In this document: in pieces, positions 35,605 to 43,809 of the stretch
Position numbering within the stretch: position 1 is the first letter of the stretch
Layout: each line of letters starts with the position of its first letter
NCBI GenBank assembly: GCA_027578815.1
Contig: JANBTH010000058.1
Coordinates: forward strand, 1 to 43,809
DNA length: 43,809 nt
From: Coemansia sp. RSA 1804
Lineage: Eukaryota; Kickxellomycota; Kickxellomycetes; Kickxellales; Kickxellaceae
Direction of reading: 5' to 3'
The notes under the pieces: generated by a model
What the model saw: only the letters and a program-made list of their open reading frames with translations
Told to the model about the DNA's origin: nothing
Database searches by the model: none
Program-made: the position numbers and the translations under genes

Positions 35605-36715
35605 ATGCAAAATTAGCAAAATATGGACAAAAAAAACAAAGGCCGTTTCTCTTCCAACATATATATTTGTCTTGCACGGGGCACCTTGGTCCCTGATTCT
35701 CTGTGCCACCAACAAGAATAACACGGAACACCCCGCACCAAAAAACCCCCCCGCAGGCTATTCGCAACAGAACGGCTACACTGGGTAATCACTGGCAGCC
35801 TCTCTGGGCAATCGTCATTGCAATTGGTCCCCTCACAAGGATCCGTCCACTGAAAATTTTTAACTGCGTTCTCCGATTCCCAAACGATACCACCGCTGTT
35901 GCTGTTCTTTCTCTTGCAGGAAAAAGAAGGGGAAGGAGACTCTGAATCCCGTTCTAGACAAAACCCCATCCTTTTCACCAAATGATTCAAGCATCAGAGC
36001 GATAGGGAGGGGAATCCTTACATTTCAAGTAATAAAGTTTGTCCAACTCAATAAAAGAAAACGAAAGAGACAAAAAACAAATGTAGGAAAAGAGAAAGAA
36101 ATCACCAACCGAATTATGCTTGGGGGGTTCCTCAAACTAACTCTACATATACATTTTTCCTCCTCTTGTTGCTTTAATTTTTTTTGCTTTTTTGGCTCTA
36201 TGTTTATTAGAAAAAATTTATCACAGCCAGCAGCTCCTTTTTTTTCTGCGGGCGGTTCACAAACAAGTGCATTTTTTGTTGCTTTTTATAAACAGTCTGT
36301 TGGAGCCGGCTCGATTGGAGGGCATTTCAAGGGCACATTTGTGTTTTCCCCTTCCCTCACAACAGCCGCCCTAAATACTGCACGTGATTGTGTGGTATCC
36401 AATAGAAACCACCGCATTTTGTGCGCTAGATGGAAAAGCGTTGAAGAGGACACTGATAAAGTATTTCTCTTTATTGCTTTCTTGATGTGTAGAATGCAGA
36501 AAAGAGATCAGCCACATCAGTCTTGCGAATCGCACACTGAAGCAAACCAGTTCCAGCATATATAGTCCCTCCCCCCAAACATGGCAACTGGTCTGCAGTT
36601 TCATATTAGAATATGAGATCCACATCCAGATGACAGCTAATATGAGATAGGAAAAAAGTAGACCTTGTTTAGAAAAAATATTAGCGATAGAGAAGGAAAA
36701 TAAGAAAGTAAGAAT
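35605..36715. other. Spacer RPL19-carbonic anhydrase
   Basis: About 1.1 kb between two minus-strand genes. Open frame 36116-36565 (149 codons) has no recognisable domain and poor composition (Phe/Ser/Cys-rich start). No RNA gene or repeat seen. Confidence 0.45.
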
Positions 36716-37429
36716 TCAGTCGAGCTTGTAGATGGACTGGATCTGCTTGGGACCAGCCACGGTGACGCCCAGATCCTTGATCAGTCCGGAGGCGAGCTGG
36801 AAGACCCAGCCATGGACCTGGACCTCGCGGCCCTCCTTCCAGGCATCGTGGACAACCGGGAGGTTGGAAACGGTGCTGACGCCCTGGATGACATTGAGCT
36901 CGCCAAGCCGCTCGACTCTCTCCTCCTCGGGCAGCGCGCTAAGCTGGGCCTCGTTGGCCACATACAGATCCTTGATGGGTCTCAGCCAGTGGTCGAGGAT
37001 GCCAACCGACGAGTTCGACATGGCCGCCTTGACGCCGCCGCACCCGGTGTGGCCAACAACGACGATGTGCTCGACCTTGAGGTGCTTGACGCCGTACTCG
37101 ATGACGCTGAGCGCGCTGAGATCCTCGCTCGGCACTCTGTTTGCAATGTTGCGGTGGACGAAGATCTCCCCGGGCTGCGTCTTTGTCAGAAGGTCAACGG
37201 TGACCCGCGAATCCGCGCATCCGATCCACAGGACCTTGGGCGTCTGGCCCTTGGCCAAGTTCTGGAAAAAGTCCGCGTTCTTCGCCTGTATCTCGCTGGC
37301 CCACTCCTTGTTGTTCTCTACGAGCCTGCAGATCGTGCCATTGATCGTTTGTGCGCTCATTTTTCCGTTGCTACTGCGAAGAAGTGTTCCGAATCTTTGT
37401 TGAAGTGCCGAGTGTGCTGGTCGAAACAT
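36716..37429 (-). CDS. NCE103: Beta-class carbonic anhydrase
   Basis: Zinc enzyme interconverting CO2 and bicarbonate, which supplies carboxylases. 237 residues, single exon. Zinc and active-site residues are intact: Cys71, Asp73, Arg75 in GCADSRV, and His127, Cys130 in GHTGCGG. FVHRNIANRVP at 90-100 and VSVIEYGVKHL-type helix (107-117) are typical; the C-terminal VHGWVFQLASGLIKDLGV is also. The N-terminus up to residue 23 (MFRPAHSALQQRFGTLLRSSNGK) looks like a mitochondrial presequence, and Met24 (MSAQTING) would start a cytosolic form, so one gene may serve both places. Whether both starts are used cannot be seen. Confidence 0.96.
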   Translation of the reverse strand: MFRPAHSALQQRFGTLLRSSNGKMSAQTINGTICRLVENNKEWASEIQAKNADFFQNLAKGQTPKVLWIGCADSRVTVDLLTKTQPGEIFVHRNIANRVPSEDLSALSVIEYGVKHLKVEHIVVVGHTGCGGVKAAMSNSSVGILDHWLRPIKDLYVANEAQLSALPEEERVERLGELNVIQGVSTVSNLPVVHDAWKEGREVQVHGWVFQLASGLIKDLGVTVAGPKQIQSIYKLD

Positions 37430-38615
37430 GTAGTGGTGAGATCAGGAGTAGGAAAAAGAAAGAGTCCGATGTTGATGAGAACGGGTTCTTGTTTTTATAC
37501 AAAAGTTGTATGATGTGATCAGGTGGGAGAAAGGAAAGAAGAGCACCGCTACTGCGAAATTGAAGATACAAACGACGCAAAGGAAAAGAAAAGCCACCTT
37601 TGTAAAAACAATTCAATGCAAAAGCCGTTTTGTTAAAATTTATCCAATTGTTGTTCAATACCATCCGTATGGGGAGTGGAACGGTGGAAAAAACAAGAGG
37701 GAAAAAAAGAGGGGGCGAGTTTGACAAGTAAAGATCAACCGGGGGTCCACAATCCGTTTTTTTCGTATGTGCAGTACTGCAATGTGATGTTATTAGTTTC
37801 ATTATTCTTTATCTCTCCTCTCTATGAATGAAAGTAGAAATTCGCCCCTCGCCCCATTTCACTCTATTTTCCACATCGTCTAAGCTATATGTTGCGGCCG
37901 TACACGCGGCAATTAAATAACAAAGGGTTCTCTCTCTCACTTTGTTTTCCCGTCCCTCATTCTCCCAGGTTTGACTAAATAGGAAATACCAATTGATGTG
38001 TGCATACAAAAAAAACTACCGAGATCTGTTGTAGACCAAACTAATGCAAAAGAATGCAATATTTGTTTGAAAGCAGGAGGAGAGCCAAGGGGAGAAACAG
38101 AAAATAGGAAAGTGCAGAAAAAAGACTCAGTACGGCAATGAATGCCGGGTTCTTTTGTTTCATGTCACCGGTCCCATGCACACCGTTGTGCGATCTCCGC
38201 ACCTCTTGAATTCCGTCAAACAAACACAAGAAGCAAACAAAATAGGAGATCGAAAATGTAATTATAGACGGCATGGATTTTTTATTCTCTAAAGATACAC
38301 CACCACATATAATCAAAATGCAAAGAAAGAGAGAACGCTCAAGTTTCATTTGCCGATCCTCCTTACTTTTCGAACCTTTTGAAACAAAAACTAGGTGGCT
38401 TTTTCTAGATTTGAAAAGAGATGGATCGGGCAATGGGGGGGCAAAGATGTTCAGATATGTACGCACATCAATTTGACATAATTGATGTGCGTACTAGTCA
38501 AACATGTAATGTTCACTATGAGGACAATAGCCCAACATTGAGAAAACAAATAAAAGCCCAAAGAGGCAAAAAATAGGGAGGAAATATAAACATGTGTACG
38601 GGGAGTTTTGCTCAC
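37430..38615. other. Spacer upstream of carbonic anhydrase
   Basis: About 1.2 kb of AT-rich sequence with the carbonic anhydrase promoter, a perfect 15-bp inverted repeat (38459-38494) and possible downstream exon sequence of the candidate secreted gene at 38616-38698. No complete gene can be supported. Confidence 0.4.
38459..38494. repeat. Perfect 15-bp inverted repeat, 6-nt loop
   Basis: GTACGCACATCAATT (38459-38473) and its exact reverse complement (38480-38494), separated by TGACAT. No mismatch, and pairing stops sharply on both sides. Strand-symmetric, so it would form a hairpin in RNA of either strand. Confidence 0.95.
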
Positions 38616-38698
38616 CATTCGTAGCATTGGACGCTCGTCATTGTCGCTGTCGCAATGATCACCGCTAAAAGTAGCTGGATTGCATTTAAATGCTTCAT
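38616..38698 (-). CDS. Possible signal-peptide exon of a small secreted protein
   Basis: From ATG 38698 the minus strand reads MKHLNAIQLLLAVIIATATM then TSVQCYE, a textbook secretory signal peptide (basic start, 12-residue hydrophobic core, polar end), followed within two bases by a GTGAGC donor at 38615-38610. Unspliced, it stops at once. Downstream exons are not certain: candidate acceptors are at about 38514 (CATAG) and, further, before a Cys-containing stretch near 38165-38205 (CGDRTTVCMGPVT). I do not recognise the protein. It may be a real short-exon gene missed by length filters, or chance. Confidence 0.3.
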
Positions 38699-39780
38699 TT
38701 TCGTGTAACTACAACTGATGTGATCTGATTCTGCGGAAACGGGGAAATTTCCAGTAATATGATCCTGTATTATCTGCTAAAAACGCGCGAATATAAAAAA
38801 CTAAATAACGATAGCTTGGAAAGAGAAAAAACACAGGAAAAAGATGGACTGAGCGAAATGACAACTATTATTTTATATATAAATGTTCTATCCGCAAACA
38901 TCCATTCAGGCTTTAATGAAGAAGATGAATTGTTCGACAAAGGCCCTAGCACTGGAGAATTGCCAAGAATTCCAATTTCAAAGTCTACTGTTATCTTATC
39001 TGTTGAACCTATGACAATATTGCCTGCTTTTGCTCTTCAGCCAAGAAAAGAATAAGAAACATTCTTTAATATGACATGTACGTCAAGGTTTTTCTAGAAA
39101 CCCCATGTTTTTGACATTAGCCAAACAAAATAAAATCACAGAGCTCTTCTTCTCCGTCTCCTTCCGCAACAATAAAGATGATTGAGAAAAGAATATCCTA
39201 ATGATCTGTCCAATCAACCAGAGTTAGGCACGGAGAAAAGAAAGAAAGAAAGAAAGAAAGATTATTCAATGTTCACGAAAAATAGAAAATTATTTGTAGA
39301 ATCCACCTGGTTACATGCAAAACACACGAATCTACAGACACGAGTATGAGAGAGAAAGGTGGACAAAAATTGCACCCGGATCGGCGCATCTACCACCAGG
39401 AAGGTTGTATATATTACATCATTGCAATGCTTCACGATGTTATTTTATCCCCGTTTTCATCCATACGATTCCCAAAATACGTTCTTTACAACGCTTACAT
39501 TCAATAACCGTTGGTCACTTCTCACACACACCCGACGCTTTGTTATTTTGGTTTATGCATCTGATATGGCTGTTGCATACACTGTGAAGAGATAGGAAGC
39601 ATTTTCTTTTGTCATTGTTGCAATTTTGTTTTGTTTTTATATAGGAGAAATACGGGAAAGAACATGTAGACAAGCAAATATAAATGTAGTAATTCTGTAT
39701 CCCCGACTCGGAGAAGAGGGAGAAGCAGGGTGTTCAAGTAAACAAAGAAAGAGAACAGAAAAAAAACATCGACACAATCG
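38699..39780. other. Spacer, no supported gene
   Basis: About 1.1 kb. Open frames 38759-39055 and 39315-39595 have no recognisable domain. Contains the AAAG microsatellite (39237-39260). Nothing else seen. Confidence 0.45.
39237..39260. repeat. (AAAG)n microsatellite
   Basis: Six AAAG units in an intergenic spacer; same motif as at 13071-13104. Confidence 0.95.
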
Positions 39781-40059
39781 CTACTTGTTCTTTGTAAGTC
39801 TATACTTGAATGGTTTTCTCGTATGTGAGAACTCGCCAAGCTTCCGTCCTACCATCTCCTCCTTCACATCGACTGGGAGATAGTTTTTTCCGTTGTGCAC
39901 CATAAACTTGGCACCAACCATGTGTGGCATTATCGTGCATGAACGCACCTTGGTTACTATGGGTTTGCCTGATTTGATAGACGCCTGGAGCTTTGGAAAG
40001 TGTACAAAGTAGGGGCCCTTCCATACGGACCGCGCAAAAGCTGTGAATGTTGCTCTCAT
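39781..40059 (-). CDS. RSM19: Mitochondrial 37S ribosomal protein S19 (uS19m)
   Basis: Small-subunit head protein of the mitochondrial ribosome. 92 residues, the usual size for the fungal mitochondrial form. RSVWKGPYFVHF at 10-21, SCTIMPHMVGAKFMVHNGKNYLPVDVKEEMVGRKLGEFSHTRKPFKY and the ending RLTKNK match the uS19 family, and the short, acid-free N-terminus (MRATFTAFA) fits a mitochondrial protein. It is divergent from cytosolic RPS18, 392 nt apart. Confidence 0.95.
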   Translation of the reverse strand: MRATFTAFARSVWKGPYFVHFPKLQASIKSGKPIVTKVRSCTIMPHMVGAKFMVHNGKNYLPVDVKEEMVGRKLGEFSHTRKPFKYRLTKNK

Positions 40060-40451
40060 TTCCTCTGTTGAGATTCTCTATTACAAAATGAAGGAGGAGG
40101 AAAGTAGAGAGATGCAAAAAGGTTGTTGGGCAGATTAGACAAAGCACAAAGTGTAGAAATAGAAGGAAAAAAGGGGTTGAAATTAGAAACAGAATCGGCA
40201 GCCAGAACTAAATCGCTCACATTCTTATCAACAAGGAAAAAAAGGGCAGCCGCAAAGCAATCAGAAAAATACGCCTGCGAGATCAGATCAATCAATCAGC
40301 CTTATTCAATTTTTCCCCTCACAATATGCAAACGCGTGCAACCTGCCCAACCTTTTTGAGCCTGGACGAGATTGCATCCAACAGCAGGCTCCATCTCTTT
40401 CAAAACTTCGCTCGGGTTTCAAATAATATCTATTTTATAAATCTTGAAAAG
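40060..40451. other. Divergent promoter RSM19/RPS18
   Basis: About 390 nt between a mitochondrial and a cytosolic small-subunit protein gene. A TATTTTATAA string lies about 20 nt before the RPS18 ATG. No gene in it. Confidence 0.5.
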
Positions 40452-41461
40452 ATGGTGCGTGTCAGTTAGACTGTGGGAGGAGGGTACAAGCAGTACCAGC
40501 TCCTACTTACACCCCCTGTTGGATGGAAGGAAAGGATTCGATATTGGGGTGCTTTTGGCGTTGAATCTGGTGTTCTGGAACTGATGGATGCGCCTTGGAT
40601 GGGGGGATATACGCGATGGATGCGGAACCACTGTCTGGTGGCTGTTTTATTTGCAGTGCGAAAGATTGGCAAATTCCTTTAGTCAATTTGATTGCGAATT
40701 CCAAATTCAGCCTATTTTCGAATTTGCATGACATTGGAGCTAGGCGTGTGTCGTTAAATTCAGAGGAGCAGATAGTGGGAAATGCAACAGGTTCGCATTC
40801 CGAGGGATTAGTCGTAAATGTCTAGCGGCATCCAAAGCGCACCAACAGCGTCCAGCTCAACAGACCAAACAAACAGCATTCCTTCCTTCTTTACCGACAG
40901 AGTCATGCCTTGTGTGTGTTTCTTTTTCTTTGCTCGCATTCAATCACCAACCAACTAACAGCACCACCACATCATTATTTGGATCTTTCTCATGTGTAGT
41001 CTCTCGTTGTCACCCAGAAGGACCAGTTCCAGGCGATGATCCGTCTGCTGAACACCAACGTCAACGGTAACGTTAAGATCATGTATGCGCTGACGGCCAT
41101 CAAGGGTGTTGGACGCCGCTACTCGAACCTTGTGTGCAAGAAGGCCGACGTGGACATGTCGAAGCGCGCCGGAGAACTCACAGGCGAGGAGCTGGAGCGC
41201 CTCGTGGAGATCATCCAGAACCCTCTGCAGTACAAGATCCCGCAGTGGTTCCTCAACAGACAGAAGGACCACACCACTGGCAAGTACTCGCAGCTTGTGT
41301 CTAACCAGGTGCACAGCACTCTTCGTGAGGATCTGGAGCGCATGAAGAAGATGCGTGTCCACCGTGGTCTCCGCCACGTTGTTGGTCTTCGTGTCCGTGG
41401 CCAGCATACCAAGACTACCGGCCGTCGCGGTCGCACTGTTGGTGTCACCAAGAAGAAGTAG
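40452..41461 (+). CDS. RPS18: 40S ribosomal protein S18 (uS13), first exon is the ATG only
   Basis: Small-subunit head protein contacting the P-site tRNA region. The long frame from 41036 lacks the family's N-terminus, but reading back from it gives SLVVTQKDQFQAM, with GTGTAG directly before the Ser codon at 41000. The best donor is GTGCGT at 40455, right after ATG 40452-40454, giving M+SLVVTQKDQF and a total of 154 residues (usual size 152-156). The intron is 40455-40999, 545 nt, the longest in the window, with an ACTAAC branch site at about 40954-40959. Conserved TAIKGVGRRYSNLV, KIPQWFLNRQKD, RAHRGLRH-like HRGLRHVVGLRVRGQHTKTTGRRGRTVGVTKKK. The intron length would allow an intronic snoRNA, but I could not identify C/D or H/ACA boxes with confidence. 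Confidence 0.93.
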
Positions 41462-42215
41462 AAACTACCAAACAATCAAAATCTTTTCTGTGTTTGGATC
41501 GTGTCTCGTATTTCTTTCTCTTGTCCTCTCTCTATCTTTTTTGTTAGGATGTAAGTATAAGAATGGCTTCATACCACACCAGCAAACAAACAACATTGCT
41601 ATCTTGATATTGGGTTCTCTTATCCTATGCTGTGTATGATGTAGTGTAATTCTTATCTACGTTTTCTGATTCTATGCAACTTTCGACATTTCGTGGAAAG
41701 GATATTGCAATGTAGAGAACCCTATGAAACTGACACACGCGCTCTTTCTTTGCTATTCGCAGATGGTTTTGTTCTTATGTAGAGGATCTGGTACTGACTA
41801 TTATTGTTCCTTGGCTTTATCATTTTGATACTCTATATTGCATTGTAGTTGGTACTCTTCCAAGAGACTGGGATCGTTACTCTCTTTTGGAACAAGGATA
41901 CGTAGCCACTCTTCAAAAGGTTTCATCTTTTTTCATTTTTCAGACTTTTTTTCATAAACCACTTTTTAACCAAACACACGCATGAAATATTCTATTAGCA
42001 AAGCGCGATCAAAACAAGATGTTGCCGCTTGCTCCTTTTTTTTCTCATTTCCCATAGCAGCCTATCTGCGACCAAAAGAGACGACCACTGGACTGATGTG
42101 AATACTCTCAATAGATGAGGATAAAATATTATTATTATTTTCTTTCTCTTGTAATCTATTCCCCAGCATATCAAGCAAGGAATAAACTAAAAAAGAAGGT
42201 GTGGCTACATCAACC
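41462..42215. other. Spacer RPS18-methyltransferase
   Basis: About 750 AT-rich nt between co-oriented genes. An open frame overlapping the RPS18 end (41355-41639) is a shadow. No RNA gene, repeat or other gene seen. Confidence 0.5.
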
Positions 42216-43142
42216 ATGTCTCTCGCAAAGAGGGAGAACAAGATATTTGAGCAGATCCAGTCAAGACTCAGCGAGTATATCAGAATAACGGACGCAGAGG
42301 AGGAGGTATGCGAGCTATATAGCGTGTACTATAGTAGAGAAGGAGGAAGCAGCAGGAGCAAGCAGAACCGGGTGGATAGCAGGAAAACAGAGCTGGATTT
42401 AGAAATAAAAGGAGGAAAGAGGACACTGTCGCTTACCATTAACCAGAACCCAAACATCAATGGCGAGCTTGGACAGACGGGCGGTGTTCTGTGGAACAGC
42501 AGCATGATAATGAGCGAGTTTTTTGCGCAGCGCTCGGAGTGGGCGGGCAACGGGAGTCTGGATGTTGGAGAGACGAACATAGTCGAGCTGGGAACCGGGT
42601 GCGGGCTTGTTGGACTTGTTCTTCACCAGCTGGGTGCGCGGCGGGTGGCGCTAACAGACCAGCAGCGGATGATGAAGGTGATTAACAGAAACATCGCTGC
42701 TGCTGCTGTTAGTGCGCGACAGCCCAACAGAGCGTCTGGTGGCAGTAGGAGGCAAAAGCCAGGCGATTTCGGTGGTGGTAGCCGTGGGGAATGCGAGATC
42801 TACGCAACAGAGTATCTGTGGGGCCGCCCGCCCGAGGATCTGCGGATCACCAGCAAACCCATCGACATGGTTGTGGTAAGCGACTGCGTGTACCACGAGA
42901 GCATTGCACCCTTGCTTGTGCACACGCTTGCCGACCTGTGTCGCAGCAAGAGCAACAAAGCAGACGATGGGTCGACAGTTGCTGTTGTTGTTGGTCAGGA
43001 GCTGCGATCCGATCTCGTCCACCAGGCATTCGTGGAAGCGCTGCTGCGCACATTCGTGGTGTACCGTGTGCCTGTTTCCGCCGATGTGGACGGATTCTAC
43101 GCGCTGTATGTTGCGTGGCTCAAAGACGAGGAAGAACAGTAG
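42216..43142 (+). CDS. METTL21-type protein-lysine methyltransferase
   Basis: SAM-dependent seven-beta-strand methyltransferase. 308 residues from ATG 42216. GELGQTGGVLWNSSMIMSEFF (about 87-107) is the signature upstream of motif I in the METTL21 group; motif I VELGTGCGLVGL is at 123-134; ALTDQQRMMKVINRNI (motif post-I) follows. DCVY at 223-226 is the group's (D/E)xxY catalytic motif. The C-terminal strand region DVDGFYALYVAWLK closes the fold. A Ser/Gly/Arg insert at about 162-190 is longer than usual. The VCP-lysine methyltransferase (METTL21D) or yeast EFM6-like branch seems closest, but the substrate cannot be told from sequence. The GTG codon at 42201 has been disregarded as a start. Confidence 0.88.
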   Translation: MSLAKRENKIFEQIQSRLSEYIRITDAEEEVCELYSVYYSREGGSSRSKQNRVDSRKTELDLEIKGGKRTLSLTINQNPNINGELGQTGGVLWNSSMIMSEFFAQRSEWAGNGSLDVGETNIVELGTGCGLVGLVLHQLGARRVALTDQQRMMKVINRNIAAAAVSARQPNRASGGSRRQKPGDFGGGSRGECEIYATEYLWGRPPEDLRITSKPIDMVVVSDCVYHESIAPLLVHTLADLCRSKSNKADDGSTVAVVVGQELRSDLVHQAFVEALLRTFVVYRVPVSADVDGFYALYVAWLKDEEEQ

Positions 43143-43809
43143 TGGGAGGTTTTCATCAGAAGCACATTATTACGATGATATCTATATTCGCAAAACACAA
43201 AAGACTGGGGAGAGAGAGGCAGTTGTGAGACATGCTAAGGAACTCGACGCACATGTACTTGTGTGTATGCGTATGAACCACACATTGCATACACTACATA
43301 CAAGCTCACGATCTCATCATCATCACCATCGCCTTTTTATATTTTCAGGGGGGACATGTGAGAGCTTCCATTTGTCTATGCGCTGTGGTTGGCGCTAGAT
43401 GGGACTTTGATAACCACTTTCCAATATTTTTTGTTTCCAAACTGATGAGATTGCGATAACAAGGAAATGAAATGAAACCGGGATGGATTTCAGCCCACAC
43501 TTTGCCTTCGCTCTTTCCAAATCAGGAAGGTTGGTCGGAATGTGAGCAAGGATGTCCAACCAAGCAATGCTATATTCAGAGTCAATTTTTTTGTTTATCT
43601 TATTTTAGAGATGGATAGAGACAGCGGGATCTAATGCGTGCCAAAGAGGGAGAGAAAAAAGAAAGAAAATGCCCGCCCCTCCCTGTTCTGATCCAGTTTA
43701 ATACCGTACGCCTGCTATGTGGCGGATGAACAGGAAGCAGGAAAAGAACCCCATCTATAATGGCAGAACATACAAATGTGGAAACCTGGCAAGTGCGTTC
43801 GTGTGAAGA
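43143..43809. other. 3' region to window end
   Basis: About 670 nt after the methyltransferase, AT-rich with purine runs near 43640-43665. No part of another gene could be recognised. Confidence 0.5.

Noticed and set aside
36116..36565. 149-codon plus-strand open frame in a spacer
   Set aside because: Phe/Cys/Ser-rich, no domain, no promoter-like context; probably chance.
38041..38466. 141-codon minus-strand open frame
   Set aside because: Hydrophobic, no domain; overlaps the inverted repeat and the possible intron of the secreted candidate in another frame.
40785..40805. B-box-like GGTTCGCATTCC within the RPS18 intron
   Set aside because: Spacing in the box is wrong and no A-box or acceptor stem found; not a tRNA.
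1..43809. CRISPR arrays, insertion sequences or a retrotransposon
   Set aside because: No regularly spaced repeats, transposase or reverse-transcriptase reading frames, or long terminal repeats seen in the window.

Overview
This window comes from the nuclear genome of a fungus, most likely an early-diverging (non-Dikarya) one. Support for this: URM1, isocitrate lyase, HMG-CoA reductase and fungal-type ribosomal proteins, together with a B12-dependent methylmalonyl-CoA mutase, a hydroxyacid-oxoacid transhydrogenase and an augmin HAUS1 subunit, a mix expected of zoopagomycete, kickxellomycotine or mucoromycote lineages rather than of yeasts. The exact lineage (Kickxellomycotina would fit) is inference. 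Most genes are single-exon, GC-rich at third positions, and separated by AT-rich spacers of 0.3-1.2 kb. The few introns are short (75-154 nt), apart from a 545-nt one in RPS18.

Layout. 1-6917 is rich in mitochondrial metabolism: methylmalonyl-CoA mutase (-, cut by the window edge), acyl carrier protein (+), transhydrogenase (+), an AVT/SLC38 amino-acid transporter (+) and mitochondrial 3-oxoacyl-ACP reductase (-). 7852-15271 holds RPS19 (+), TFIIE beta (-), topoisomerase III alpha (-), HAUS1 (+) and an unrecognised basic protein (+). 15351-20869 holds lipoyl synthase (-), a small inner-membrane protein resembling INA17 (-) and the SSU-processome WD protein UTP17/WDR75 (+). 25997-43142 returns to housekeeping genes: HMG-CoA reductase (-), a 77-residue ubiquitin-like protein (-), isocitrate lyase (+), URM1 (-), RPL19 (-), beta carbonic anhydrase (-), mitoribosomal uS19m (-), cytosolic RPS18 (+) and a METTL21-type methyltransferase (+).

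The outlier is 20.9-25.8 kb, an AT-rich island carrying four small, same-strand genes that I do not recognise. Their proteins share a plausible beta-beta-alpha-beta core, three share an N-P-x-hydrophobic motif before the last strand, and all have charged tails. Upstream of them are similar TATA-like boxes and a TTTTGCAAAA-like element, and a 22-nt element recurs in two of the spacers. This looks like a local, fast-evolving gene family and is the best candidate for something undescribed. One member may carry a frameshift in a T8 run.

Genes that work together: ACP, 3-oxoacyl-ACP reductase and lipoyl synthase are three parts of the mitochondrial fatty-acid-to-lipoate route within 16 kb. Three cytosolic ribosomal protein genes have (or appear to have) an intron at or touching the start codon; in RPL19 the ATG itself is split by the intron. 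The 2.3-kb spacer at 37.4-39.8 kb contains a possible signal-peptide exon and a perfect 15-bp inverted repeat.
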